Positions 52,220 through 60,971 of a stretch of DNA of 64,000 bases are shown piece by piece. The translations under genes and the position numbers were made by a program. Every line of letters starts with the position of its first letter. Position 1 is the first letter of the stretch. This DNA is from JAAZGD01 sp964489555 (GTDB lineage Bacteria > Bacillota > Clostridia > Peptostreptococcales > Anaerovoracaceae), in assembly GCA_964489555.1 (NCBI GenBank), contig CAZAZF010000005.1, positions 47,932 through 111,931 on the forward strand, read 5' to 3'. The notes under the pieces are model-generated. The model was not told the DNA's origin and made no database searches. It saw only the letters and a program-made list of their open reading frames with translations.

Positions 52220-52446
52220 TGGCACAGATTACAATTGACAAAAGTTGTTGCAAGGGATGCGACATCTGTTATGCCGTTTGTCCGAAAAAAATATTTGTGC
52301 GTTCGAAAAATCGAAATCATTACGGAACCAACATGCCAGATGTACGAGAACCAATGGAATGCACCTATTGTGGTATGTGCCAGCGAATGTGTCCTGACGG
52401 GGCTATCCAAGTGACAAGAGAAGAGGAGCCGGTCAATGAGAATTAA
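52219..52446 (+). CDS. korD: 2-oxoacid:ferredoxin oxidoreductase, 2x[4Fe-4S] delta subunit
   Basis: 75-residue ferredoxin-like subunit with CKGCDICYAVCP and CTYCGMCQRMCP, enough ligands for two [4Fe-4S] clusters. The start shares a base with the beta stop (TAATG); GGGAGGAG lies upstream. It overlaps the gamma gene by 11 bases. Confidence 0.93.
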   Translation: MAQITIDKSCCKGCDICYAVCPKKIFVRSKNRNHYGTNMPDVREPMECTYCGMCQRMCPDGAIQVTREEEPVNEN

Positions 52447-52975
52447 TGTAAGATTTGCGGGAGCCGGAGGGCAAGGTGTTATTTTGAGTTCCGTTCTCTT
52501 GGCAAAGGCCTACGGAATTGGGGAGGACTACAACATATCTCAAACCCAGAGTTATGGCCCGGAGGCTCGAGGAGGGGCCTGTAAAGCCGAGGTGGTTATT
52601 TCCGATGAAAGCATTGATTATATGAAGGTGGATTTGGCCGATGTTTTCATTGCCTTCAACCAGATGGGGTATGACAAGTACAAGGAAACAATTAAGAAAA
52701 AAGCCATGGTATTGGTAAACAGTACCCTGGTGGAATCGGATTGGAGGGAGGTCTATGGAATTCCGGCCACCCAGATGGCAGAAGAAATGGCCAAACCCTT
52801 TGTGGTGAATATGATTATGCTGGGGGCTTTGACCAAATTGTTGCCCAAGCTTCATTATCCAAAGGTGGAGGCAGAAATCATGGAAAACTTCTCCGCTTCC
52901 ATTGCCGGGGTCAACCTGGAAGCCTATGACAAAGGGTACCGATATATGGAAGAAAGGTTGAAACCAAAAGAGTAA
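52436..52975 (+). CDS. korC: 2-oxoacid:ferredoxin oxidoreductase, gamma subunit
   Basis: 179 residues, the CoA-proximal domain with FAGAGGQGVILSSVLLA at the start and QTQSYGPEARGGACKAEVVIS, both family hallmarks. Ends the four-gene operon (alpha, beta, delta, gamma). Confidence 0.93.
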   Translation: MRINVRFAGAGGQGVILSSVLLAKAYGIGEDYNISQTQSYGPEARGGACKAEVVISDESIDYMKVDLADVFIAFNQMGYDKYKETIKKKAMVLVNSTLVESDWREVYGIPATQMAEEMAKPFVVNMIMLGALTKLLPKLHYPKVEAEIMENFSASIAGVNLEAYDKGYRYMEERLKPKE

Positions 52976-53047
52976 TATCTTTCTTATCTTCACAAAAACT
53001 ACAAACTTCTCTTGTATAGTGTCTTTATGACGCTTGGGAGGGGTTTT

Positions 53048-53509
53048 ATGAAGAACAGAGAAAAACGAGGTAAAATTGTTTTAACATTGATGGTGTTGCT
53101 TTTGGTTTTTTCCCTCATTGGGTGCGGTGAAGAAGAGGTAAAGTCAGAGGTTTATGACAACAAAGCGGAGGCCAATTGGATTCTTCTAACCATACATTAT
53201 CCGGAAGAAGCGGGAATGGAAGACTTGGTTGCATACAAGGTCTATAGTGTCAATGGAACGATGACGCCTTTGAGCACATTGACGGCCTATGGAGAAGCCA
53301 CTCAAATTCCGGTGGTGGTCAGCGAAGGCACATCCAAGTATGTTCAAGGAGTGGCGGGAGTTTTTGAAAACGACTACCAAGCTCCTTCAGGTTGGATCTA
53401 TACGGTAAATGGAGAAATTTCCATGGAAGCGTCCGGAGACTTTATTTTGGAGCCGGAAGACCAGGTAGTCTGGTCGTATGTTACCTTTACCAAGGATTCC
53501 TTTTCATAA
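53048..53509 (+). CDS. DUF4430 (transcobalamin-like) lipoprotein
   Basis: 153 residues from ATG 53048 (GGGAGGGG upstream). Lipoprotein signal with lipobox LIGC at about residue 27, then one DUF4430 domain ending SGWIYTVNGE...VVWSYV. This fold is related to the C-terminal domain of cobalamin carriers and is found in Clostridial surface proteins, sometimes as an adaptor for B12 or other ligands. Ligand unknown; no cobalamin gene is in the window. Single-gene unit. Confidence 0.78.
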   Translation: MKNREKRGKIVLTLMVLLLVFSLIGCGEEEVKSEVYDNKAEANWILLTIHYPEEAGMEDLVAYKVYSVNGTMTPLSTLTAYGEATQIPVVVSEGTSKYVQGVAGVFENDYQAPSGWIYTVNGEISMEASGDFILEPEDQVVWSYVTFTKDSFS

Positions 53510-53645
53510 AGAAAACTTTAGCAACTCACATACAATCAACACAAAATCATCACAAAGGAAAGGTAAGATGAAGTTGGTAAGGGGATAGAGACTTTACCAA
53601 AAAAACTTTCCTTCTTTTATTAAAGATACACACACTTAGGAACAG

Positions 53646-53675
53646 CCTTGGGATTCGGGACCCCGAGGTTTTTCC
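53646..53675 (+). terminator. Terminator before the amidohydrolase-alr-hyp operon
   Basis: CCTTGGG / CCCGAGG stem (one G-U) with a 9-base loop, then TTTTTCCTTTTT. It is 137 bases after the lipoprotein gene. Confidence 0.65.
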
Positions 53676-53723
53676 TTTTTGTGAGAAGTTTGAGGTAGGG
53701 ATGTACCAAAAGAAAGAAAATGA

Positions 53724-53732
53724 TGGTATAAT
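53724..53732 (+). promoter_or_regulatory. Extended -10 promoter of the amidohydrolase-alr-hyp operon
   Basis: TGGTATAAT, TGn plus perfect TATAAT; no clear -35. Confidence 0.55.
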
Positions 53733-53816
53733 TTGGACCGTAAGTGCTGGTTAATAGGAAAAAAAACAAAAACTAGGAAGTCATAAACAGAAAGCAAAAA
53801 AAAGGGAGACAAAAAT

Positions 53817-55214
53817 ATGGCCTTTGGAATTTTCAAGAAAAAACAGTATGCAGACACACTTCTAATTAATGGGCAGTTTTACACCGCCGATTCGGAAGAA
53901 GGAAAAGTAGAAGCCCTGGCAGTGAAGAATGGCCGAATTCTTGCTCTGGGAGACTTGGATGCACTGGAAGAAGATGTGCTGGGCCCGGAAACGGAAGTGA
54001 TGGATTTGGGAGGTCATTTTCTTATGCCTGGCTTGGTCAAAGGACCGGCACACCCGGTATTGGACTGTTTTCGCCCTTTGTGTTTTATAATTCCATTTCA
54101 ATGGGGAAGGGCTCTCATCCAGGAGGAGGCAGGAAAAGCCCTTCGAAAGAAAGCCGGATTGTTGGGATACGGATACAACCCTCATTTGCTGGAAGGTTTG
54201 GATCCGGACCAGATGAGAAAGGAGTTGGACCAGGTGTCCCCCATCAAACCCATCGTGCTTCTATCTTCCGATGGTCTTCAAGTTTGGGTTAACACTCCGG
54301 CTGTAGAAAAGGCTCGTAGAATTGCCGAAGAAGAAGGCGTTCTTCAAATCACCCTTCCATTTTTGTTGGGGGCGCTGGAGTTGGTGGATTTTGAGCAGCT
54401 GCAAGAGCAGGTTTTGCTTCAGGCAGGCAGATGGTGCAAAGAGGGATATACGGCCCTTTGGGATACGGGAGCTCCCGATTATTTTCACAATCTTTACCAT
54501 GAAGCGTTGGTTTCGCTTTACCAAGAGGGCTTTTTGAAGCAACGTCATTTTGGTTCCCTGTATATGGATCGGGATGTGGACCCCAAAGGCTTGACTCAAA
54601 AGTTGATGCAAAACAGAACCTTGTGCAGCGAAATGGAAGGTTTAGTGCATTTCACCACATTGCATCTCAAAAGAGAAGAGGGTTCGCCGGAAGGTTATGG
54701 ATTGACCCGAGAAGGGTTGGCGGCTCTGGCTACGGCCGCTTCAGAAAGAAGTTTTCACCTGTTGTTGCAAGTGAAAGGCCAGGAAGTCCTGCACGAGACT
54801 TTGGAAACCTTGGATCAGATTGGCTCGGGTATTGGAAAAGTGCCCTGGATTCTTTCCACCAATGAAGCCATTCCGGAGGAACTTCGACAGGAAATCGTCA
54901 GCATTGACGAAATTTTCGTGATTCCGGATTTGGATGCAGAAGAGGAATTCTCCGGGCCTGTGGGACGACCCATGAAGGAAATAGCCGAAAAATTCCTTCA
55001 TAAACCGGCTTCTTTCTTGGGGCAGGAGGAGATGTTGGGTGTTTTGGAACCGGGGAGTTATGCGGATTTTGTGGTGTTCGATCAAAGTCCGGAAAACAAA
55101 GAAGCCAAGGTGCTGTTCACCTTCTTGAATGGAGAACCGGTGTACCTTGGAGAACAGGATAAACCGGAAAAATGGCATAAAGAATTTTTAGAGCGATACC
55201 AGGAGGAGGAATAA
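53817..55214 (+). CDS. Degenerate amidohydrolase-family protein (YtcJ-like, probable pseudoenzyme)
   Basis: 465 residues. The N-terminal composite beta-sandwich (ADTLLINGQFYTADSEEGKVEALAVKNGRILALGD, in pieces) and the C-terminal return (GVLEPGSYADFVVFDQSPE) are clear amidohydrolase-3 features. The metal site is not: where the family has D-x-H-x-H after PGL, this protein reads K75-G-P77-A-H79, so only one His remains, and the usual HaiGD motif region reads LQVKGQEV. It is also shorter than typical YtcJ (about 530). A non-catalytic role or changed chemistry is likely. It is the first gene of the alr-hyp operon and its stop abuts the alr start. Confidence 0.75.
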   Translation: MAFGIFKKKQYADTLLINGQFYTADSEEGKVEALAVKNGRILALGDLDALEEDVLGPETEVMDLGGHFLMPGLVKGPAHPVLDCFRPLCFIIPFQWGRALIQEEAGKALRKKAGLLGYGYNPHLLEGLDPDQMRKELDQVSPIKPIVLLSSDGLQVWVNTPAVEKARRIAEEEGVLQITLPFLLGALELVDFEQLQEQVLLQAGRWCKEGYTALWDTGAPDYFHNLYHEALVSLYQEGFLKQRHFGSLYMDRDVDPKGLTQKLMQNRTLCSEMEGLVHFTTLHLKREEGSPEGYGLTREGLAALATAASERSFHLLLQVKGQEVLHETLETLDQIGSGIGKVPWILSTNEAIPEELRQEIVSIDEIFVIPDLDAEEEFSGPVGRPMKEIAEKFLHKPASFLGQEEMLGVLEPGSYADFVVFDQSPENKEAKVLFTFLNGEPVYLGEQDKPEKWHKEFLERYQEEE

Positions 55215-56369
55215 ATGAAGGACAACATTCCTCGGGCCGCATGGGTGGAAATTCACTTGGATCATCTTGCCCATAACTTGAAAGAAATACGCAGAAAGGT
55301 GGGCCCCAGCCCGGAAATATTGGGGGTTGTGAAAGCGGATGGATATGGCCATGGTGCGTTGCCTATAGTCCGTACACTGAAAAAAAATGGAGTTTCTTCT
55401 TTTGGTGTAGCCACCTTGGAAGAAGCCATACAGCTTCGAGAAACAGGAATGGAAGATGCCATATTGATTTTGGGGCTGACTCCCGACGACCATTGGCCTT
55501 GGGTGGTACAACATGACTTAATGGCTGTGGTATGCAGCTTTGAGAATGCAAAGACCCTATCTCAACAGGCGGTTATGGCGGGGAAAAAGGTACCGGTTTA
55601 TGTGGCCTTGGATACGGGGATGGGCCGAATTGGTTACCTGGTAGAAAATTCTTTTCAACAGAAAAAGGCTCTTGAAGAAATATCAAAAATCACGACCCTC
55701 GAAGGACTCTCGGTTGAAGGACTGTTTTCTCATATGGCCACCGCGGATTCCAGAGATAAAAGTTTTTCATATAAGCAGGAAGGTTTGTTTTTAGACTTTC
55801 AGAAAGCCTTGAAAAAACAAGGCGTTCTGCTACCCAAGAGAACCTTGGCCAACAGCGCCTCCATTATGGAAATCCCTTCGGTTTATTACGATGTGGTTCG
55901 CCCTGGCATCATTCTTTATGGGTGTCTTCCTTCGGAGGAAGTAGATCCCGACATCTTGGACTTGAAGCCGGTGATGGAAGTTAAGGCCAGAATTCTTCAT
56001 TTAAAAAAGGTGGAATCTGGATTTTCCGTGGGATATGGAAGGACCTATATTACCGAAAGACCCAGTGTTATTGCCACCCTTCCCTTGGGATATGCCGATG
56101 GTCTTCCCCGGGTTTACTCCAATCGAGGCAGGGTATTATATAATGGTCAATGGGCCCCCGTTGTGGGAAACATTTGCATGGACCAAACCATGATAGATGT
56201 TACCCTTGTTCCCGATGTGAAATTGGGAGATACCGTGACCTTGTTGGGGAGAGAAGAAAACCTGGAAATTACGGCCCAGGAAATAGGCAAGCTTTGTCAC
56301 ACCATAAATTATGAAGTGGTTTGCCGCTTTGGCCAACGGCTTCCCAAGGTTTATTTGGGAGAGGAATGA
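55215..56369 (+). CDS. alr: Alanine racemase
   Basis: Makes D-alanine for peptidoglycan; PLP-dependent, 384 residues. The PLP Lys40 is in VVKADGYGHGA; the second-half catalytic Tyr is in VGYGRTY; GNICMDQTMIDVT is also typical. It starts directly at the end of the amidohydrolase gene and is 4 bases before hypA, so it is cotranscribed with both. Confidence 0.96.
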   Translation: MKDNIPRAAWVEIHLDHLAHNLKEIRRKVGPSPEILGVVKADGYGHGALPIVRTLKKNGVSSFGVATLEEAIQLRETGMEDAILILGLTPDDHWPWVVQHDLMAVVCSFENAKTLSQQAVMAGKKVPVYVALDTGMGRIGYLVENSFQQKKALEEISKITTLEGLSVEGLFSHMATADSRDKSFSYKQEGLFLDFQKALKKQGVLLPKRTLANSASIMEIPSVYYDVVRPGIILYGCLPSEEVDPDILDLKPVMEVKARILHLKKVESGFSVGYGRTYITERPSVIATLPLGYADGLPRVYSNRGRVLYNGQWAPVVGNICMDQTMIDVTLVPDVKLGDTVTLLGREENLEITAQEIGKLCHTINYEVVCRFGQRLPKVYLGEE

Positions 56370-56373
56370 GGCC

Positions 56374-56715
56374 ATGCACGAATATCCTGTTACCTTACAA
56401 ATGATTAAGATCGCAGAAAAACATTGCAGAGACGCAGGGGGGCGGAAGGTAAAAAAGATTCACCTGGTGGTGGGAGATTATTCCGGGTATATCGGGGATT
56501 CCATTCGCATGTATTTTGATGCTATTGGAGAGGGAACCCTCTGTGAAGGGGCGGAAATTCAGATCACCCGGGTAAAGCCCCAGTTGAAATGCACCGAGTG
56601 TGGTCAGTATTTTGAAAAAGTCCCCATGTCTTTTACTTGCCCTCATTGCGGAGGAGAGGGCGGTCCTTCTTCTGTGGGGAAGGAATTTTATATTGAGACC
56701 ATAGAGATTGAATGA
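56374..56715 (+). CDS. hypA: Hydrogenase maturation nickel metallochaperone HypA
   Basis: 113 residues. The start MHE gives the Ni-binding His2, and the zinc site is CTECGQYF...CPHCG. It hands nickel to the large subunit of [NiFe] hydrogenase with HypB. ATG 56374 has GAGAGGAA upstream. First gene of hypABFCDE. Confidence 0.95.
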   Translation: MHEYPVTLQMIKIAEKHCRDAGGRKVKKIHLVVGDYSGYIGDSIRMYFDAIGEGTLCEGAEIQITRVKPQLKCTECGQYFEKVPMSFTCPHCGGEGGPSSVGKEFYIETIEIE

Positions 56716-56746
56716 AAATTGAAAGAGATAAGAAAGGAAGCATAAT

Positions 56747-57445
56747 ATGCACGATGTAAGAAAAGTGGATGTGATGGAAAACATATTGGATGAAAACGAT
56801 CACATTGCAGAACATATCAAAGAACACATGAAACAACATGGCATCATGGTAATCAACGAAATGGGTTCGCCTGGAGCGGGAAAGACTACGGTGTTGAAAA
56901 ATCTGATTCAAGAGTTAAGTGACATGAAAACCTTTGTCATAGAAGGAGACATTGAATCGGACATCGATACAGTGGCCTTAAAGGAGCTGGGAATTCAAGC
57001 GGTGCAAATCAATACCTTCGGTGCCTGCCATTTGGATGCGCCTATGATCGACCATACCATTGATCATATGGACTTGGGTCATGGGCATCATCATCACCAT
57101 CATGATGTACAACAACCGGTGGATGGCATTCTATATATTGAAAACGTAGGTAACCTGGTTTGTCCTGCAGAATTTTCCATCGGGGAGCATGTGAAAATGC
57201 TGATCTCAACCGTTACCGAGGGTAGCGACAAACCTTATAAATATCCCTTGGCCTTTGAAAAAGCAGATGTGATTGTTCTCAACAAAGTGGATTTAATCCC
57301 TTATCTGGACTTCGATGAGGATTTTTTCATGAGAGGGGTGCGGGCCCTGAATAAAGACGTGCCGGTTTTTAAGGTTTCCCATAAGACGGGAGAAGGATAT
57401 CCGGAATTGGCTCAATGGATTCGGGAGAAAGCCGGGTCTTTGTAA
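56747..57445 (+). CDS. hypB: Hydrogenase maturation GTPase HypB with internal His-rich loop
   Basis: 232 residues. P-loop GSPGAGKTT near residue 40, metal motif GACHLDA (Cys94, His95), VGNLVCPAEF and NKVDL (G4). The usual N-terminal CxxCGC or His-rich region is missing; instead a run of eight residues (112-119), seven of them His, follows the GACHLDA motif. This is an uncommon place for the nickel-store His stretch. Confidence 0.93.
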   Translation: MHDVRKVDVMENILDENDHIAEHIKEHMKQHGIMVINEMGSPGAGKTTVLKNLIQELSDMKTFVIEGDIESDIDTVALKELGIQAVQINTFGACHLDAPMIDHTIDHMDLGHGHHHHHHDVQQPVDGILYIENVGNLVCPAEFSIGEHVKMLISTVTEGSDKPYKYPLAFEKADVIVLNKVDLIPYLDFDEDFFMRGVRALNKDVPVFKVSHKTGEGYPELAQWIREKAGSL

Positions 57446-57446
57446 T

Positions 57447-59723
57447 ATGAACTACTCCTTGGGAACAGAGCGAATTCGTTGCTGGGGCATCGTACAAGGC
57501 GTGGGATTCCGTCCTTTTGTAGCCAGGCTGGCCCGTGGGCTGAAGCTTCGAGGAGAAGTGCGCAATCTGGGAGGTCTGGTGGAGGTGGTAATCACCGGGA
57601 CGGAGGAACAGCGGGAGGCTTTTGTAGAGAGACTGGTTTCTGAAAAGCCGGCCAACGCGGAAATCGTACATTTGGAACGGCAATCCATGGAGTGGTCCGG
57701 CCACAGAGGATTTACCATCTTGGGAAGCCAAGAGGGGGAAGATCAAATTTTGATGATTCCTCCGGATCTGGCATTATGCCATGATTGCCAAAGAGAACTT
57801 CTCAATAAGAAGGATTCCCGGTATCTTCATCCTTTCATCAGTTGTATGTCTTGCGGTCCCCGCTTTACCATAATGGAGCAAATGCCTTACGATCGCCATA
57901 CCACTACCATGGTGGATTTTCCCATGTGTGAATTTTGTAGGGACCAATATGAAAATCCCGGGAATCGAAGATACCATGCTCAAACCATCAGCTGTCATCA
58001 GTGTGGTCCCCAGCTTCACTGGTATCCCGAAAAAGTAGCGCCGGCAGATAATTGGCTGAAAGAAAGCGTGGCCCACTTAAAAACCGGCGGAGTGATGGCT
58101 CTGAAAAGCGTAGGGGGTTACCATATGGTGGCAGATCCTTTTCAGCAGGAGGCGGTAAAACAATTGCGCCTTTGGAAGCAAAGAGAAGAAAAGCCCTTTG
58201 CTTTGATGTTTTCTTCGATGGATGAAATTAGGGCATATGGGCGGGTTTCTCAAGAAGAGGAGGATTTGCTTTCCAGCTCCTCGCGGCCTATTGTGCTTTT
58301 ACGCCGGCGAGAGGATTCTCCCAAGGCCCTGTCTTCTGAAGTGTATGGTACCAGCCCCTATTTGGGTTGTTTTTTACCTTCCTACGGAGCCCAACAGCTT
58401 TTGGTCCAAGAGATGGGTCCTTTGATTATGACCAGCGCCAACGGCAAAGATCAGCCCATTATTAAAGACGAGGATGAAATCCAATTCTTCATGGAAGGAA
58501 AAGGACCCATCCTATACAATCAGAGGAGAATTTTGATTCGTGTGGATGATTCTGTGGCACGGGTTATCGATAAAAAACCCCAGATGATTCGCCGTTCCAA
58601 GGGATATGTGCCCCTGCCCATCTATTTGCCCTCTGTTTTGGGAAAAGAACACATGGTGTTGGCGTTAGGAGGCGACTTGAAGGCGGCCTTTTGCCTGACC
58701 AAGGGCTCTTTTGCCACAGTAAGTCCTTTTTTTGGAGACCTTTATGGCGGGGCGTCAAGAGAGGTATACCGGGAAACTTTGGACCGGATGAAAGAATTTT
58801 TTCGGGTTCAACCCGGCTTACTGGTCAGTGATAAACACCCGGGTTATGTTACCACCGAAGTGGCCCAAGAGATGGCCGAAAGGGAAAACCTGCCCTTAAA
58901 AAAAGTGCAGCATCATCATGCCCATGTGGCCTCGGTGATGGGAGAACATCACCTGGAGGGACCGGTTATTGGAGTGGCTTTGGACGGAACGGGATACGGA
59001 GATGACGGGGCCGTTTGGGGAGGAGAATTTTTTGTTTGTGAAGAGGAAAAAGCAGTAAGAAAAGCCCACCTTTCTTATATAAAGATGGTGGGAGGAGACC
59101 GGATTTCCTACGAAGGAGGCAAAGCAGCCCTTTGCTACATAAAAGCTAGAGAAGAAGGGCGCTATACGGGAATCACCACACATCAAAACGGTATAGCCCG
59201 GATTCAACTGGATTTGGAATCAATCTTTGACTATGGAGAAAAATTGCAATTCCTGCAGGAAGAGGAAAAACATCTCTATTTAGCCGCCTTGGACCACGAT
59301 GTAAATGTACACCAAAGTTCCAGTGCCGGTCGTCTCTTTGATGCGGTGGCGGCCTTGCTGGGAATTGGGTTTGTGAATCGATACGAAGGAGAGTTGGCCA
59401 TGGGGTTGGAAGCGGCGGCGCGACAGGGACAAGAGAAGCCGGGAATCAATCCGGTTTGGGATTTGGCTTATGGGTTTCATCACCAGCTGGCCAAGGTGGT
59501 GGTAACACAGGCAGAACAATTGGGAGAAGAAGTAGAAACCCGGAAAGTAGCTCTTTCCGGAGGGGTTTTCCAAAATGCCCTGCTGATGGAGGAAGTGGCA
59601 ACCAAACTGCGGCAAGACGGATTTCTTCCTTACTACAATAGGATGGTTCCTCCCAACGATGGAGGCATCAGCTTGGGGCAAGCCTATGTGGCCATGAAAG
59701 AACTGGAAAAGGAGAGCAGATAA
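57447..59723 (+). CDS. hypF: Carbamoyltransferase HypF
   Basis: Produces the thiocarbamate that becomes the cyanide ligands of the NiFe(CN)2CO site. 758 residues in order: acylphosphatase-like (IVQGVGFRPFVARLA), two zinc-finger pairs (CHDC...CMSCGPR, CEFC...CHQCGP), YrdC-like (ALKSVGGYHM) and Kae1-like domain with HHHAHVASVMGEH and ALDGTGYGDDG. Start 2 bases after hypB. Confidence 0.96.
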   Translation: MNYSLGTERIRCWGIVQGVGFRPFVARLARGLKLRGEVRNLGGLVEVVITGTEEQREAFVERLVSEKPANAEIVHLERQSMEWSGHRGFTILGSQEGEDQILMIPPDLALCHDCQRELLNKKDSRYLHPFISCMSCGPRFTIMEQMPYDRHTTTMVDFPMCEFCRDQYENPGNRRYHAQTISCHQCGPQLHWYPEKVAPADNWLKESVAHLKTGGVMALKSVGGYHMVADPFQQEAVKQLRLWKQREEKPFALMFSSMDEIRAYGRVSQEEEDLLSSSSRPIVLLRRREDSPKALSSEVYGTSPYLGCFLPSYGAQQLLVQEMGPLIMTSANGKDQPIIKDEDEIQFFMEGKGPILYNQRRILIRVDDSVARVIDKKPQMIRRSKGYVPLPIYLPSVLGKEHMVLALGGDLKAAFCLTKGSFATVSPFFGDLYGGASREVYRETLDRMKEFFRVQPGLLVSDKHPGYVTTEVAQEMAERENLPLKKVQHHHAHVASVMGEHHLEGPVIGVALDGTGYGDDGAVWGGEFFVCEEEKAVRKAHLSYIKMVGGDRISYEGGKAALCYIKAREEGRYTGITTHQNGIARIQLDLESIFDYGEKLQFLQEEEKHLYLAALDHDVNVHQSSSAGRLFDAVAALLGIGFVNRYEGELAMGLEAAARQGQEKPGINPVWDLAYGFHHQLAKVVVTQAEQLGEEVETRKVALSGGVFQNALLMEEVATKLRQDGFLPYYNRMVPPNDGGISLGQAYVAMKELEKESR

Positions 59724-59927
59724 ATGTGTATTGCCATACCGGGAAAAATTATTTCCCTGGAAGATCGTCAGGCCGTGGTGGAATTTAAAGGCAATCGGGT
59801 GAAGGTGAATGTGGCATTGGTTCGGCCCAAGGAGGGAGATTATGTGTTGGTTCATGCTGGTTGTGCCATTCAAATCATTCAGCCTTCGGAAGCAGAGGAA
59901 ATGCTGGAAATACTGGGGGAGATGTAA
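59724..59927 (+). CDS. hypC: Hydrogenase maturation chaperone HypC
   Basis: 67 residues opening MCIAIPGKI, with the essential Cys2, and VHAGCAIQII. It carries the Fe(CN)2CO unit between HypD and the hydrogenase large subunit. It starts on the base after the hypF stop. Confidence 0.96.
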   Translation: MCIAIPGKIISLEDRQAVVEFKGNRVKVNVALVRPKEGDYVLVHAGCAIQIIQPSEAEEMLEILGEM

Positions 59928-60971
59928 GTGAAGCACCCGCAAGACATACTGGAACGGTTGAAAAGATATGATGGACCCCCCTTGCGGATTATGGAGGTGT
60001 GCGGCACCCACACTGCCGCTCTGTTTCGCCATGGAATCCACAGCCTTTTGTCTCCTAAAATTCAGTTGATATCAGGTCCTGGGTGTCCGGTTTGCGTTAC
60101 GCCTACCCAGTACATCGATCGGTTGGTGGAGATTGCTTTGACGCCTCATCATCAGGTATGGACTTTTGGAGATATGATGAAGGTTCCGGGAGAAGAGGAA
60201 AGCTTGTCCCAAGCCATGGGAAGGGGAGCCCGGGTTCATATGATGTACTCGCCGTTTCAAGTATTGGAAGAGGCAGCAGAAAACCGGGATACCATTTTTG
60301 TGCTGGCGGCGGTGGGCTTTGAAACCACCACCCCGATTTATGCCCAAGTACTGAAAGAGGCCGAAGAAAGAAGGCTGGAGAACATTCGACTCCTTACTAG
60401 CCTTAAGCAAATTACGCCGGCCATGGAATGGATTCTTTCTCATCGAAATACCATCGACGGGTTCCTGTGTCCCGGCCATGTCAGTGCGGTGGTGGGTTGG
60501 GAGGTTTACCAACCTTTGGCGAAAGCCTATCAAAAACCCATGGTGGTGGCCGGGTTTACCGGCATTCATCTTTTGCAAGCCATTGATCGTCTGTTGGAAT
60601 ACCAAGGAGAAGGAGTGGTTTTCAATGATTACCCAGGAGTGGTATCAGATAAAGGAAATCCGGTGGCGAAAAGTTTAATGGAAGAAGTTTTTCGGCCCGA
60701 TGAAGCAGTTTGGCGAGGGCTTGGTGCCATTCCTCAGTCCGGCTGGTATCTCGGGGGAACTTATGGGAAGTACGACATGGGCAGTTTTGCCATTCGAAAA
60801 GACAAGAAGTTGCCAGCCGGTTGCCTTTGCCGGGAAGTGATTATTGGCGATAATACTCCTATAGAATGTGCTGCTTTTGGAAAAAATTGTACCCCGGAAA
60901 GCCCGTACGGACCTTGTATGGTTTCCGAAGAAGGCGCTTGTGGAATTTGGTATGGAAGGATGAGAAAATGA
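59928..60971 (+). CDS. hypD: Hydrogenase maturation scaffold HypD
   Basis: 347 residues; [4Fe-4S] protein on which the iron-cyanide unit is assembled. Family motifs: EVCGTHTAALFRHGI, SGPGCPVCVTP, GFETTTP and the C-terminal cysteines CLCREVIIG...CAAFGKNCTPESPYGPCMVS (given in pieces). GTG start directly after hypC; overlaps hypE by 4 bases. Confidence 0.96.
   Translation: MKHPQDILERLKRYDGPPLRIMEVCGTHTAALFRHGIHSLLSPKIQLISGPGCPVCVTPTQYIDRLVEIALTPHHQVWTFGDMMKVPGEEESLSQAMGRGARVHMMYSPFQVLEEAAENRDTIFVLAAVGFETTTPIYAQVLKEAEERRLENIRLLTSLKQITPAMEWILSHRNTIDGFLCPGHVSAVVGWEVYQPLAKAYQKPMVVAGFTGIHLLQAIDRLLEYQGEGVVFNDYPGVVSDKGNPVAKSLMEEVFRPDEAVWRGLGAIPQSGWYLGGTYGKYDMGSFAIRKDKKLPAGCLCREVIIGDNTPIECAAFGKNCTPESPYGPCMVSEEGACGIWYGRMRK

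Larger units (their letters stand above)
53510..53816. other. Intergenic region with terminator and promoter
   Basis: No gene seen. Contents: a run of A-rich sequence, a terminator at 53646-53675 and an extended -10 promoter at 53724-53732, followed by a purine-rich leader with GGGAG before the next start. Confidence 0.6.
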
